From Cordilura impudica (taxonomy: Eukaryota; Arthropoda; Insecta; Diptera; Scathophagidae), in the NCBI GenBank assembly GCA_963682025.1, contig OY821519.1, positions 193,947,784 to 194,011,783 of the forward strand: a stretch of DNA of 64,000 nucleotides. The letters are read 5' to 3'. Numbering within the stretch: the stretch's first letter is position 1; each line of letters opens with the position of its first letter. Shown one piece after another: positions 22,251 to 33,040 of this stretch. Made by a program: the position numbers and the translations under genes. The notes under the pieces are model-generated. The model ran no database searches, had not been told where the DNA came from, and saw only the letters and a program-made list of their open reading frames with translations.

Positions 22251-22317
22251 ATGTTAACTGAAACCATATTTCTAACTTCCATTGATGACTTCGAGATTTT
22301 GCAAGTCTTGATGGGTA

Positions 22318-23205
22318 TTATTTGTTGATTAAAGGTTTACAATAACACTTATTTATAACACATTTAGGACCTTTCTGTAGATTTCCAGCAAGATCAAAAT
22401 AATACTGCTCTCCACTTTTCAGAGACAATTTTGGCAACTGTTCATTTGTTAAAAAAATAGATCTAGACTCTGGCAACAAATGACAACCATATGGTGAAAA
22501 TATTGCATTATTTGAAAATAAATTTAATTTGCAGTGTTGGATATTTTCCTCCACCACATTCGACTTAGAAGACTTGAGAATACAAAGGATTTCTTTGTGA
22601 TTCTTGCGTTTGGCTATATCAAATGGTGTTTCACTTTGAAAATTCTTTATCTGTATTAGATTAGCATTGGAAGTATGTAATAAGATTTTCGTTAGCTTTC
22701 GCTTCCCCATTGCACTTGTAATGTGCAAAGGAGTATCACCATTGTTATTTTGAATTTGTGGGTTTGAAAAGGCCGATAGTAAAATTCGTGTTACGCCCGC
22801 ATGGCCGTAACGGCAAGCGGTATGCAGCGGAGTATCGCCATAATTATTACAGATGTTCGGACTTGCATCCCTCATGAGTAACTCACGACAACTTTGATTA
22901 TGACCATTTTGGGCGGCCAAATGTAAAGCAGAAAATCCATCATGATTTTTTAAATCTATATGGGTTTTCATTTTCATATGATCAATGGCATCGCATAATA
23001 TGATTAAACATCTGCTAAAACCATTTTTTGCTGCTTCATGTAATGGTGTATTTCCAAATTTGTTATCTTTGCAAAGCAATGGTTGTTTACTTTTTTTCAA
23101 CAGTTTCATTAAATTTGTATCATCGCCCTTTGAAGCAGAGTCATGCAATGGTGACCAGTGTTCCGGTAGGCTATCTATTGTTGAATTTGGTAATATGTGA
23201 TCCAT
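22318..23205 (-). CDS. ankyrin-repeat protein, ANKRD6/Diego-like N-terminal form
   Basis: An intact 295-residue frame. Residues about 18-215 hold six ankyrin repeats, recognisable by GNTPLHEAAKNG, GFSALHLAAQNGH, GDTPLHTACRYGH, GDTPLHITSAMGK and SETPFDIAKRKNH. The C-terminal part has YYFDLAGNLQKGP and ends CYCKPLINK; human ANKRD6 has a similar block ending CRCEPLINK followed by a long coiled coil. Here the chain stops at that point, so the protein looks like the N-terminal module without the coiled coil. Ankyrin scaffolds of this type act in Wnt/planar polarity signalling, but function here is inference. No transmembrane segment. Confidence 0.8.
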   Translation of the reverse strand: MDHILPNSTIDSLPEHWSPLHDSASKGDDTNLMKLLKKSKQPLLCKDNKFGNTPLHEAAKNGFSRCLIILCDAIDHMKMKTHIDLKNHDGFSALHLAAQNGHNQSCRELLMRDASPNICNNYGDTPLHTACRYGHAGVTRILLSAFSNPQIQNNNGDTPLHITSAMGKRKLTKILLHTSNANLIQIKNFQSETPFDIAKRKNHKEILCILKSSKSNVVEENIQHCKLNLFSNNAIFSPYGCHLLPESRSIFLTNEQLPKLSLKSGEQYYFDLAGNLQKGPKCVINKCYCKPLINK

Positions 23206-23617
23206 GGTTATCTTCTGGAAGCAGTAGTATTTTCATATGCACAACGTGTTTATGGGATGAAGTTGATAATCTGTTAAGTTTATTCTCAGCGATCTTTCTC
23301 TAGCACATTCCACCATGATCTATATTCTCTTTATCGTTCATAGTTAAATTAAATTGTTTCATATTAAGCTACCAGTTTCACATTTTGATGACCCATTTCC
23401 CTACACTCCTTTAAGTAGACAATTGTTTTAAGTATGTCAATTATATGTAAATGTACAAACGTTTCCAGTATTTACAAGCTTATTGTAATTTAAATAAAGA
23501 CAAAAACAAATTCCGTGGAACAAAACGGTTTGGAACAAAATCAGCAATGTGATCTTGCAAATATCCACCGTGTAAAGATTGCATCGGATATTATTGTGTG
23601 CGTCTGAATCATAATGC

Positions 23618-24722
23618 GTTTACTACTGGGGAAAATCTAATAGATTTTAGTTGAAATCTATTTCAAAATCTATACCGTTTACATCAACTTTTTTGACATT
23701 CTGTGAGATTTTGTTTCCACAACAATAAACAGCTGATTAAAATAAAACATATAAACTAGAAATACCAAAAATAAACAAAACAATTGGAAAAGGGAAATAT
23801 GGAAAATATGGAAACTTCTAAAAAGGATCAGATTTTATAATTATATTATGCATCAAAAATGAAAAAAGCACAAACTGAAATAGAACTTTTTCGAAAAAAA
23901 ACACATCAGCTTTTGTTAAATGTATCGTTTGAACAACAAAAACAAATTCATTTTCCACAATTATTATATAGCAGAATGGAATGGGCACATGTCCGTATAA
24001 AAAGTTATAACTTTTATTACTAAATATTTTTGATGTGTAAACATCTATACGCGCAGGGGGTAAATTTCTATTTCACAATACAATCACAAAAGCAGCGTAA
24101 CACAAATCGGTGAGAGCTGTAACACAAATCGGTGTGTGACTTATGATTGTATTGGTGAAAAAATTATGATATAAAATTGTTTTTTACGCCACTTTTTTAA
24201 AAGCGTCATCTATGTATCACTTATATACATACGTTTATTGCGTTTATATTGGGATATTTTTAACGTTTTAGAACAAAGGGTTGTTGAATTAGCTGAAACA
24301 GTTTTTGCTATAAGTGATATATAGATGACGCTTTCTGTTTGATTTTAAAAAATGACATAAAAAACCTTTAATTACTAGATGTTTACACATCTCCCCTATG
24401 ATCGGACTCACATGATTTTTTTTATTATAGATTCGTCATTTTTTTGTTAATAATTAATATGTTATTTCCTTTTTATTCAACTTGTCTGCTTTTGTTTTTA
24501 AATGTCAATTTTTCAGTCACTGCATTGTAATTTTCTACTACAATATTAAAAAACACAGTAGTATCATTTGGTAGTGCCCAATTTTGACAAGATTTGGTGA
24601 GATTTTGCACAAATCTAGTAACGAGCTAGATTTTGTTTTGGTATGGGAAGTCTAGTAAAAATGAGCTAGATTTCGCTCGAAATCTCGTATATACTTGATT
24701 TTGTTTAGATGTAAATGCACTA
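23618..24722 (+). mobile_element. element B, copy 2, interrupted by element C
   Basis: The left end has GCGTTTACTACTGGGGAAAATCTAATAG; the right end is TTGTTTAGATGTAAATGCACTA. Outer parts match 11055-11526 in inverse orientation. Element C (24031-24414) is inserted within it, so B is the older. No ORF. Confidence 0.65.
24031..24414 (+). mobile_element. element C, copy 2, nested in element B
   Basis: Starts TGATGTGTAAACATCTATAC and ends GATGTTTACACATCTCCCC, then TATGATCGGACTCACATG. The first ~100 bp match copy 1 (12009 onwards) including TTTCACAATACAATCACAAA. The interior contains an imperfect inverted pair around GCGTCATCTATGTATCACTTATA and its complement TATAAGTGATATATAGATGACGC. Non-coding. 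Confidence 0.65.
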
Positions 24723-25228
24723 CCACATCATGATTGAATCTACATGTTTCGCCACACAAATTTTTGAGAGCTAACCATCTGGTTCATTTTGAACCTTGTG
24801 GCGAACCACGGAAAATTTACTGTCATCTCCAATTTTGATAAAAAATTATCGCTAGTTTATCTGGAATAAAAAATTTGGAATAAAAAAAAAATTTTTTTTG
24901 TAAGAGTACACAAAGTTTTTTATTTATATTTAGGAACTTTTTTCATCATCATCATCATCATCATCATCATTTTCATCATCATCATTCACAAAAAAACCAT
25001 TTAAGTGGGTAAAGTTACGATAACATCATTTGCCAATATTCCCACCAGGTTTTTATTTAAAATGGGGTAAATCGGGCATCATTGCGCTTTAGATACCTCT
25101 AAAAAAACATAAAACCCAGTGTGTTTGCTGTAATATTTTAGTGGTTGAACATAATAGTTGTACAACAACATTCATAGTTCAAAAAAAGCCACAAAAAATG
25201 ATGCATTCATACCAACAAACACAACCAA
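24250..25228 (+). repeat. ~0.97-kb duplicated segment, copy 1
   Basis: From TTTTTAACGTTTTAGAACAA to CCAACAAACACAACCAA this is nearly identical to 31290-32254, with small indels (for example a longer ATC microsatellite here). It contains the right part of nested elements C and B plus about 500 bp of downstream flank, so the unit duplicated was larger than one TE. Confidence 0.8.
24945..24988. repeat. (ATC)n microsatellite
   Basis: Interrupted TCATCATCATCATCATCATC run, shorter in the duplicate at about 31984-32016, so the repeat length has changed since duplication. Confidence 0.9.
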
Positions 25229-25462
25229 CCCTACAAGAACAGTGACGGTCATTTGACCGGTGATATGACGGTCACTACTGACTGAAGTTTCAGTCTTCGC
25301 GTAGAACAAAGTTTCTATCATTTTATTAAGGCCAATATGACAAAAATGACCGAAACTTTTGTGGACATTGATTTTGCATCTTACTCTAACTTATGAAAGT
25401 ATGTAAACCATAGAATATATATCTGAACTGCTCACTCTACCGCTGTTTAGTAGTCAACGATG

Positions 25463-26370
25463 ATGGATATGTCCATCATCGCTGACCGGTCATACTTGAT
25501 GGATATATACATCATCACTGACCGGTCACGCTTGATTATAATGAAACAAGACTTATTTTTTATTTATTTATTGTATTAAAAATCAAAAATAGAAATAAAC
25601 ATTAAAATATTAAAAACACAACAATATCACCAATTCCGAAACGTGTCGATAACTTTGAGACAATGTTGAATGTTTAAACAACTTTGCTGACTTTTCACTC
25701 GAAACATCCCTCAAAGCGGTACGTAACTTAGCACTGAATAAATTGACTAAACTCAATAGAAATTTCCGGTAATGGGCCTTGGTGCAATCAGTAGTTTCTT
25801 AAAGAAAACAATATATTATAACACATATATATCAATTTATAATAAAGCTCACCTTTTGAGTGTTGTGAATTAACAATTTCGGCCAAAACTGATACACTTC
25901 ATTTGGAAAATTGTTTGTACAGAACGGTGTGTGAGATATTGTGATAATACCTCCATAAATCAATTTGTTCAATATTCTGAGATCTTTATTCTTTTGAAAA
26001 CTAATTTCATTATGGACGAATTTACGGATACTGCACATTCCTTAATATTCTTCATATTATCAACATTATATTCCAGACACTATATTCCAGAATGGCATAA
26101 ATTAAAACATTCGAGCCAAATATTAAAAAACTCCCATCTCCATGTTATGGCAACAGACTGAAAGATAGATATAAGGATTAGTGTAAAATTCTGCAAGGAA
26201 GATTTACTTTGTTTCTAGCTAGAATTTTTAATAAAATGTCAGTGCACTACCTTAATAAGTTTATTTGGTGATTGCGCATGTATTAACAATATAATTATAG
26301 TGACTTCCATGCGCACTGAACTGTAATCATTACGAATCGATTGAATAAACTGTGTCAGCGTAGTTTCATA
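25463..26370. repeat. 908-bp tandem duplication, left copy
   Basis: Identical as far as I compared to 26380-27287, at a constant offset of 917 bp with no net indel. The two copies are separated by 9 bp (TGTAAAGAA). Left copy starts ATGGATATGTCCATCATCGC and ends GCGTAGTTTCATA. It carries the 3' half of the VAC14 pseudogene. High identity indicates a very recent event or an assembly artefact. Confidence 0.93.
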
Positions 26371-27787
26371 TGTAAAGAAATGGATATGTCCATCATCGCT
26401 GACCGGTCATACTTGATGGATATATACATCATCACTGACCGGTCACGCTTGATTATAATGAAACAAGACTTATTTTTTATTTATTTATTGTATTAAAAAT
26501 CAAAAATAGAAATAAACATTAAAATATTAAAAACACAACAATATCACCAATTCCGAAACGTGTCGATAACTTTGAGACAATGTTGAATGTTTAAACAACT
26601 TTGCTGACTTTTCACTCGAAACATCCCTCAAAGCGGTACGTAACTTAGCACTGAATAAATTGACTAAACTCAATAGAAATTTCCGGTAATGGGCCTTGGT
26701 GCAATCAGTAGTTTCTTAAAGAAAACAATATATTATAACACATATATATCAATTTATAATAAAGCTCACCTTTTGAGTGTTGTGAATTAACAATTTCGGC
26801 CAAAACTGATACACTTCATTTGGAAAATTGTTTGTACAGAACGGTGTGTGAGATATTGTGATAATACCTCCATAAATCAATTTGTTCAATATTCTGAGAT
26901 CTTTATTCTTTTGAAAACTAATTTCATTATGGACGAATTTACGGATACTGCACATTCCTTAATATTCTTCATATTATCAACATTATATTCCAGACACTAT
27001 ATTCCAGAATGGCATAAATTAAAACATTCGAGCCAAATATTAAAAAACTCCCATCTCCATGTTATGGCAACAGACTGAAAGATAGATATAAGGATTAGTG
27101 TAAAATTCTGCAAGGAAGATTTACTTTGTTTCTAGCTAGAATTTTTAATAAAATGTCAGTGCACTACCTTAATAAGTTTATTTGGTGATTGCGCATGTAT
27201 TAACAATATAATTATAGTGACTTCCATGCGCACTGAACTGTAATCATTACGAATCGATTGAATAAACTGTGTCAGCGTAGTTTCATACATTTGTATTTCT
27301 TGTGTATTAGCTTCCAACATCATAAAAAGTCCATCAATAATACCAAATAGATAACCATATTATTTTCTGGTACAGCATTCACAATCGAAATCCAGAACAT
27401 AACATATTGTCGCACAATACAATTCTTTACATAAATGCGTTTCCTAAGAGGTATAAAAGCTTCTAGATTGAAAGTTTGTGAAGATTCTACAGCAATATAT
27501 TTAAGTAAATAATCCAACAGGAATAGACCACAAGACGCGAGCAAAAAATAAGTCTTGGAGGGGTGTAATGGAGGGACGTGCCACCACAATTGAGAATGGC
27601 ACTAACGAATTCACTGACATAGTTTGAAGAGTCCTAAAGAAACAACAAAAATTAACTTGAATTTAATAATAATAAATTACTTACCTTTCCTAAACCTAAA
27701 CTTGTAACCGCCAAGCCAATTAAAATCCTGGGAGGAGGCGAAGTCATTGGACAACACCTCTATAAGTTTTCGCATTTGGACAGTCAT
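25640..27787 (-). pseudogene. decayed, intron-containing VAC14 pseudogene
   Basis: VAC14 is the HEAT-repeat scaffold of the PIKfyve/FIG4 lipid kinase complex on endosomes. Minus-strand pieces in order: VQMRKLIEVLSNDFASSQ (27787 down), LIGLAVTSLGLGK then a spliced junction (donor GTAAGT at 27684, acceptor TTTAG at 27634) to DSSNYVSEFVSAILNC, LLDYLLKYIAVESSQTFNLE, AFIPL, WISIVNAVPE, GIIDGLFMMLE, TTLTQFIQSIRNDYSSVRME, LLIHAQSPNKLIK, NIKECAVSVNSSIMKLV, FPNEVYQFWP, and HYRKFLLSLVNLFS. All follow the order of animal VAC14 sequences. Frameshifts and deletions separate them and both ends are missing. Retained introns show a duplicated, not retrocopied, pseudogene. The 3' half is present twice by tandem duplication. 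Confidence 0.85.
26380..27287. repeat. 908-bp tandem duplication, right copy
   Basis: Partner of 25463-26370. This copy is contiguous with the upstream exons of the VAC14 pseudogene (27288-27787), so it is probably the parental copy. Confidence 0.93.
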
Positions 27788-28348
27788 TTTTCATATTAAA
27801 TTCTTTAACCAACCTGTGTGCGATATCAGTTGAATCATTTAAATAATCAGCTTTTTTTAATATACATGTATAAAGCATTAACTTTATTTATGTGTATATT
27901 TTTGTTGATTTTAACAATTTAAGTTAACACTTCACAATTATTTTTAATTTTCCGACAGCCAATAATGAATAATACCCGGTAATTCACATACATATATTGC
28001 TGTTTAACGAAAAAAATGAAAAAAAAACAACTCTACAACAGCAACAATTACAGTCATATCCCTACAAGAAATGAATGACTGAAACCACAGCGTAAACAGT
28101 GGCGACAGCTCGAAAAATACAACACTGTATTTTTGTTTTAACGATCAAATCAGGGTTGCATTTTGTAAAGAAATCAGCTATATTAAAAAGTATATGCTAT
28201 CACCTTTATACACGTTGTATACATTGTTTTAATTTATTTGTGATTATTACTGTCAAAAATTCTAATTTGGGAAGAAATTTTTTGAAAATTCCACAGCACA
28301 GTTTATCACAAATAAAATTTTTTAAATAAATATAAAAAATAAATAATA

Positions 28349-28875
28349 ATGGCATTAAAGTAAGTAACAGAATATGCATTATAGTTTAAAAAGAAAATGT
28401 GTAAATACTAGTGTACAGAAAAAAGCTAAGCAACAGGTACACCAATGGTTGTTTGGCCAACAAATCTAGGTGTGACAAATGTCCACCGTGAAAACTTAAG
28501 TGTTAGAAGAACCTCCTGAGGCGGACAAATAGAGGGATTAAGGATTCTGCAGAGTTAGAACATAGAGGAATTACAGAAACAAAGAAGAGCGCACCAACTT
28601 TCATGGCCAATTCAAATTTCAGACAAGTTAATGCTGAATTATAGTCGGTCTAAACCGACTATAATTTTCATACTTGTTTAACAATAAGCTTCTAAGTGGG
28701 TATTTATACATTTTTCTCCTAAAAATTATAATGCATATAAGTAGATACGAACTTGAATTAGTAAAAAATTAAACAATGTTATTTATATATATATTTTTTT
28801 TTAATATAGTGTGTGTTTAATGGGTTGTGATCTTGGGGAGGCAAAACTCCATACGTTACCGAGGGATCCGAACCG
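28349..28875 (+). CDS. possible two exons of a THAP-like protein (weak)
   Basis: ATG at 28349 gives MAL plus 2 nt, followed by AA|GTAAGT. An acceptor (AATATAG) at 28809 joins in frame to a 66-nt exon with a good donor CCG|GTATGT at 28876. The joined start reads MALNVCLMGCDLGEAKLHTL then PRDPNR, resembling the beginning of a THAP zinc finger (C-x3-C then H-x-x-P). No further exon or the C-x2-H half is recognised; a MITE sits in the next intron. It could be chance. Confidence 0.3.
28634..28681 (+). mobile_element. hairpin-tail family 1, tail only
   Basis: TTATAGTCGGTCTAAACCGACTATAA with ATTTTCATACTTGTTT after it: only the terminal hairpin and 3' sequence of the family seen in full at 35664 and 57797. 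One base of the hairpin centre differs. Confidence 0.7.
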
Positions 28876-28976
28876 GTATGTCTATATTTATATATTTTTT
28901 GCATATTCTAAATTTGTTATTTTTTAAATTGATATTAAATTGATATTCAGATCTTGTTTAGTGTTTGTTGTTCATA

Positions 28977-29227
28977 CAGTAAAAGCCCTGTTATTCGGAA
29001 TGCTCGATGATGAGAGCATTACGGATATTCACAAATTCCGGATAAATTAATGTTTCATTCAAACTCGAGTTTTTACGAGAATTTCGCTTGATTTTATTAT
29101 TTTTTTAGGATGAGCGAATAATAAAAAAAATTCTCTTGTGAAGAAGAAAAACCAACAAAACTTTCTAAAAATTAATATGCCGGCTTACTGAGTGTTAATT
29201 GGATGCCGGATAATCGGGCTTTTACTG
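28977..29227. mobile_element. 251-bp TA-flanked MITE (Tc1/mariner-pogo type)
   Basis: Terminal repeats of about 24 bp start CAGTAAAAGCCC at both ends and are flanked by TA on each side (28975-28976 and 29228-29229), the hallmark of the Tc1/mariner/pogo superfamily. Three mismatches separate the arms. Non-coding and non-autonomous. Confidence 0.82.
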
Positions 29228-29229
29228 TA

Positions 29230-29600
29230 GTATGGTGTGGTCCCGGTTATAAAACAAATTGTATTGTCACTCGCTGCAATCCAGGGGTAAGTGTAGCGCG
29301 ATACATAGTGTAATACAATGCACCTATGCATTTTAAACACATAGCTTCTCCTTACCCAAGACCGTCATGCGTGGTGATGAACCACATCCTTCGCGAGGTG
29401 GTACTGTTTCTAACAGAACATGGCGGCTCTAGACCAGAGAAGGTCGAAAAAAATCAATTTCTACACCACTTTAAGATGTTGTTTTCATAAATAATGTTTA
29501 TTTTACCAATAATATTGTAACTATAAAATTTTTCTTACATATTTATAACAAATAAACATCTTTTATAAAAGTCAATATACTGTTTTTTATTAAAATTCAA
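29230..29600. other. low-AT segment with small hairpins, unassigned
   Basis: About 29260-29450 is markedly less AT-rich than its surroundings and contains a hairpin GTGGT-GATGA-ACCAC and a second, CCT-TCGCG-AGG. It does not match snRNAs, 5S RNA or a C/D box layout that I know. It may be host single-copy sequence between TEs. Confidence 0.3.
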
Positions 29601-29610
29601 TGTTTTTTTT

Positions 29611-30905
29611 TTAATAACTTTTACAATTAGGTGGTCGAAATGTCTCCTCAAGCGCCGATGCTACTGCTGGAGTGCCATTGGCGTATTGTGTGGTGTGTTG
29701 TGGGTCGGATGGGCTATATGCGCTGTTAGATTGTGCAGATTTGTGACTACTACAAATTTGCGGTTGCTGTCTAATCTGGGTTGTGAAGACCGGTTCTACC
29801 CACTGATTTAAAGGTACTGATAGGGCTGTGCCAGCACAAGCTTTTACTGCCTCTGGACACAAACGTTTAGGCACATCCCAAGTCTTTTTGATCTATTCCT
29901 TTATCCGAAAAACTGCCTCCAACAGCAGCTTTGCTTATTGTACTCAACAATTTTTCCTGTTGCTATAAGTACACAAATTTAAAAAATAAATAACAATCAA
30001 TACTAAATATCTTAATAAACAATGATTATCATATCATGCACAGAAGAGGAAGAAGAGTTTGGCTTAAAACTTTAATTATATAATCGTCACTGTAAGGTTT
30101 AAAAACAAATGCAGTGCATATATGAATATCAGTGATTTCAAAATGTTTATATATATTATTAACTTACATTGTTTTTCTGCTTTTGGTTCTTGCAATTGTT
30201 ACAACAAATCCTTTTCTATGCCACTGAAATTTTCTGCTTTCCTTTTCAACTTTAAGTTGGGCTTTCTTAGCTACTTCTGCTTGTAGTCATTTGTTGTTTT
30301 GTCTGTTTTACATTTTACTGAAGTTATTTTTCTTTATACTTCAATCCCATTTCCAAATAATCAATCAATTTTTGTAGTTCTTGGTTGTTTTGTATTTGTT
30401 GTTCGTAATTGTTAATTTTTGGAACTCACATTTTTAAGGGTTTACTAGCCTTTATAAAATTAAATCTGTTCAACAGACTGTTGTTTAGAAGCGTTCTCAA
30501 TTGTAGATATCTGTTGTTATATTTGAGATTTTGTCTTCAGTTGCGGCTAATTTTTATTCCTTTTCAGCTGGATGTCTATTTATAGGAGTAAAAAAAGTGT
30601 CAATTAATGTTTTATTTATAAAGCCAATGGTGTAGTGCCCAAAGCATTGAATAATACCGGACAAATTTCGATTTAGGACCACTCACGCGCAAGTCATAAT
30701 CCAAAGCATTAATACCACAATTCAACTTGCGAAAAGTTTCGTGACTCGCCACCAGCAACTGGACCAATAGTTAGCTCAACTATAGTAATTTTTGATTCCT
30801 TCCTTTCGGCCCTGGGTTGAGCAGTGGTGAATGTAACTGGCAAATTTACCTGCATTTATACCAACATTACTGGTATTATCACAATCACAAGCTTTAGGTT
30901 TTAAT
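29611..30905 (-). pseudogene. unidentified decayed coding region
   Basis: Minus-strand frames show protein-like sequence broken by many stops: from 30855, MQVNLPVTFTTAQPRAERKE and KITIVELTIGPVAGGESRNF; then CGINALDYDLRVSGPKSK near 30700; coiled-coil-like NNQELQKLIDYLEMGLKYKE near 30380; QEKLLSTISKAAVGGSFSDK near 29945; and an open 87-codon frame 29874-29611 (KRLCPEAVKACAGTALSVPL, then Gln/Ser-rich). The composition and continuity suggest a real ancestral protein, but I do not recognise it. Confidence 0.5.
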
Positions 30906-31289
30906 ATGCACCTATTATACCTTTTATTTCTGAAAAGGAAATACCACAGATTACTAAATTTAATGTTAATTTGTCAAAAATACAATTTTATGAATTTTTT
31001 TCAATGTTTATACTCACTAAATTTCCATTGTTTTTATTTTTTATGCTGTCAGTGGTTGAAAACATGTTCTATAGCTGTTCACTTGCACACATTATATTTT
31101 GTATATTCTATTTTTTTAATCTCGCACTTCTTTACCAAAACAAAATGGAGAAAAAGGTAAACAAAGCCATACGGTTCGAGATTGCTTTTTTGACAGCTGT
31201 CAAGCTGTCACAACTGGTATAAGCTGTGACTGAAACTAACACATAAACAATTTTTGTACTAACACACTTGAAATTTTTTTCTATTTGAA

Positions 31290-32254
31290 TATTTTTGGAT
31301 ATTTTTAACGTTTTAGAACAAAGGGTTGTTGAATTAGCTGAAACAGTTTTTGTTATAAGTGATATATAGATGACGCTTTCTGTTTGATTTTAAAAAATGA
31401 CATAAAAAAATCTTTAATTACTAGATGTTTACACATCTCGCTTGTGATCGGACTCACATGTTTTTTTTTATTATAGATTCGTAATTTTTTTGTTAATAAT
31501 TAATATGTTATTTCCTTTTTATTCAACTTGTCTGCTTTTGTTTTTAATGTCAATTTTTCAGTCACTGCATTGTAATTTTCTACTACAATATTAAAAAACA
31601 CAGTAGTATCATTTGGTAGTGCCCAAGTTTGACAAGATTTTATGAGATTTTGCACAAATCTAGTAACGGGCTAGGTTTTGTTTTGTATGGGAAGTCTAGT
31701 AAAAATGAGCTAGATTTCGCTCGAAATCTCGTATATACTTGATTTTGTTTAGATGTAAATGCACTACCACATCATGATTCTACATGTTTTGCCACACAAA
31801 TTTTTGAGAGCGAACCATTGGTTCATTTTGAACCTTGTTGCGAACCACGGAAAATTTACTGTCATCTCCAATTTTGATAAAAAATTATCGCTAGTTTATC
31901 TGGAATAAAAAATTTGGAATAAAAAAATATTTTTTTTTGTAAGAGTACACAAAGTTTTTTATTTATATTTAGGAACTTTTTTCATCATAATCATCATCAT
32001 TTTCATCATCATCATTCACAAAAAACCATTTAAGTGGGTAAAGTTACGATAACATCATTTGCCAATATTCCCATTAGGTTGGTATTTAAAATGGGGTAAA
32101 TCGGGTATCATTGTGCTTTAGATACCTCTGAAAAACATAAAACCCAGTGTGTTTGCTGTAATATTTTAGTGGTTGAACATAATAGTTGTACAACAACATT
32201 CACAGTTCAAAAAAGCAACAAAAAATGATGCATTCATACCAACAAACACAACCA
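31290..32254 (+). repeat. ~0.97-kb duplicated segment, copy 2
   Basis: Second copy of 24250-25228 in the same orientation, about 7 kb away. Differences include a 3-bp loss near 31780, a shorter ATC run and scattered substitutions. It begins inside element C and so is truncated relative to the composite at 23618. Confidence 0.8.
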
Positions 32255-32323
32255 AGGATCATATATAAAAGAGGATGTGCAAACCAAGCATCATTTGATC
32301 CTCTTTTATATATGATCCTTGTC
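32254..32323. repeat. short hairpin, 23-bp stem
   Basis: AAGGATCATATATAAAAGAG at the left and its complement CTCTTTTATATATGATCCTT at the right form a perfect stem with a ~20-base loop. It begins exactly where similarity to the other duplicate copy ends. Confidence 0.8.
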
Positions 32324-32334
32324 TCCACTAGCCA

Positions 32335-32395
32335 TTGACTTGAACATTGCCATGAATTATAGCTAGTCGAGACACCATGTAAAACTCACGCACAA
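32335..32395. repeat. short repeat shared with 9250-9310
   Basis: ACATTGCCATGAATTATAGC then TAGTCGAGACACCATGTAAA is repeated at about 9273-9315 (ACATTGCCAAGAATTATAGG, TAGTCGAGACACCGTGTAAA). Family unknown. Confidence 0.6.
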
Positions 32396-32871
32396 TGTTT
32401 TTTTAAATTTGTTGTTTATTTATTATTTTTTTTTATATATTTTTATATAAATTATTTTTTAACTTTTTTTTCTTAAAATATACTTTAAAAAAGTTATGCC
32501 TTTTTCAAAAGTTTTTGTGTTATGTGGGAAGGTACTTTGTGTTTTAAAGTAGCTTTTTTAAATCTTTAGGAAATAAATTTAAAAATCTAGTTTACAACAC
32601 AAAGATATTGATAAAAAATTACTTCAATCAATATTTTTGTTCGAATTAAATATCATAGATGATAATTAAATCATTTAAGATTAATAAAAATATTAAATAC
32701 ATTACACCTATCCAAAATACAACTTTGTTAACAAAATACCAAGTGTTGCTGGCGCCACTCTTAAATAGTGTCCACTCTAGAAGTTAACCAAAAACACTCA
32801 ATGAGTCTTTAAATTATTTTTCAAAAAGAGAAAACAAGACAAATTCTCTCAGACACATTGATAACGGCGGC

Positions 32872-32878
32872 TATAAAA
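32872..32878 (+). promoter_or_regulatory. TATA box of AKR1B gene
   Basis: CTATAAAAG lies about 169 bp upstream of the AKR ATG, with GC-richer sequence before it (ACGGCGGC). A start site near 32903 would leave a 5' UTR of ~140 bp. This TATA-type promoter contrasts with the DRE-type promoters of Prp3 and Mtr3 and suggests regulated expression. Confidence 0.6.
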
Positions 32879-33040
32879 GTGAAACAGCTGGTTAACTACG
32901 CTCTACTTTTTAATCATTAGCCGGTGGAATTGTGCGCAAAACAGCAGACAATCATTTCAGTGGATAAGAAAGATTCCTGTCGGAAATAGTTATAAAACCT
33001 TTTAAGTTTTCATAAAAACAAGTGATAAACATTCAACAAA

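Noticed and set aside
29260..29450. Structured small RNA gene (snRNA, U3 or C/D snoRNA)
   Set aside because: A GTGATGA box and hairpins are present but there is no CUGA box D, no Sm site and no match to known snRNA sequences.
30906..31222. Two overlapping hydrophobic frames as membrane proteins
   Set aside because: Composition follows AT-rich DNA (Phe, Leu, Ile, Cys); no family, no start context, and the frames run into a repeat copy.
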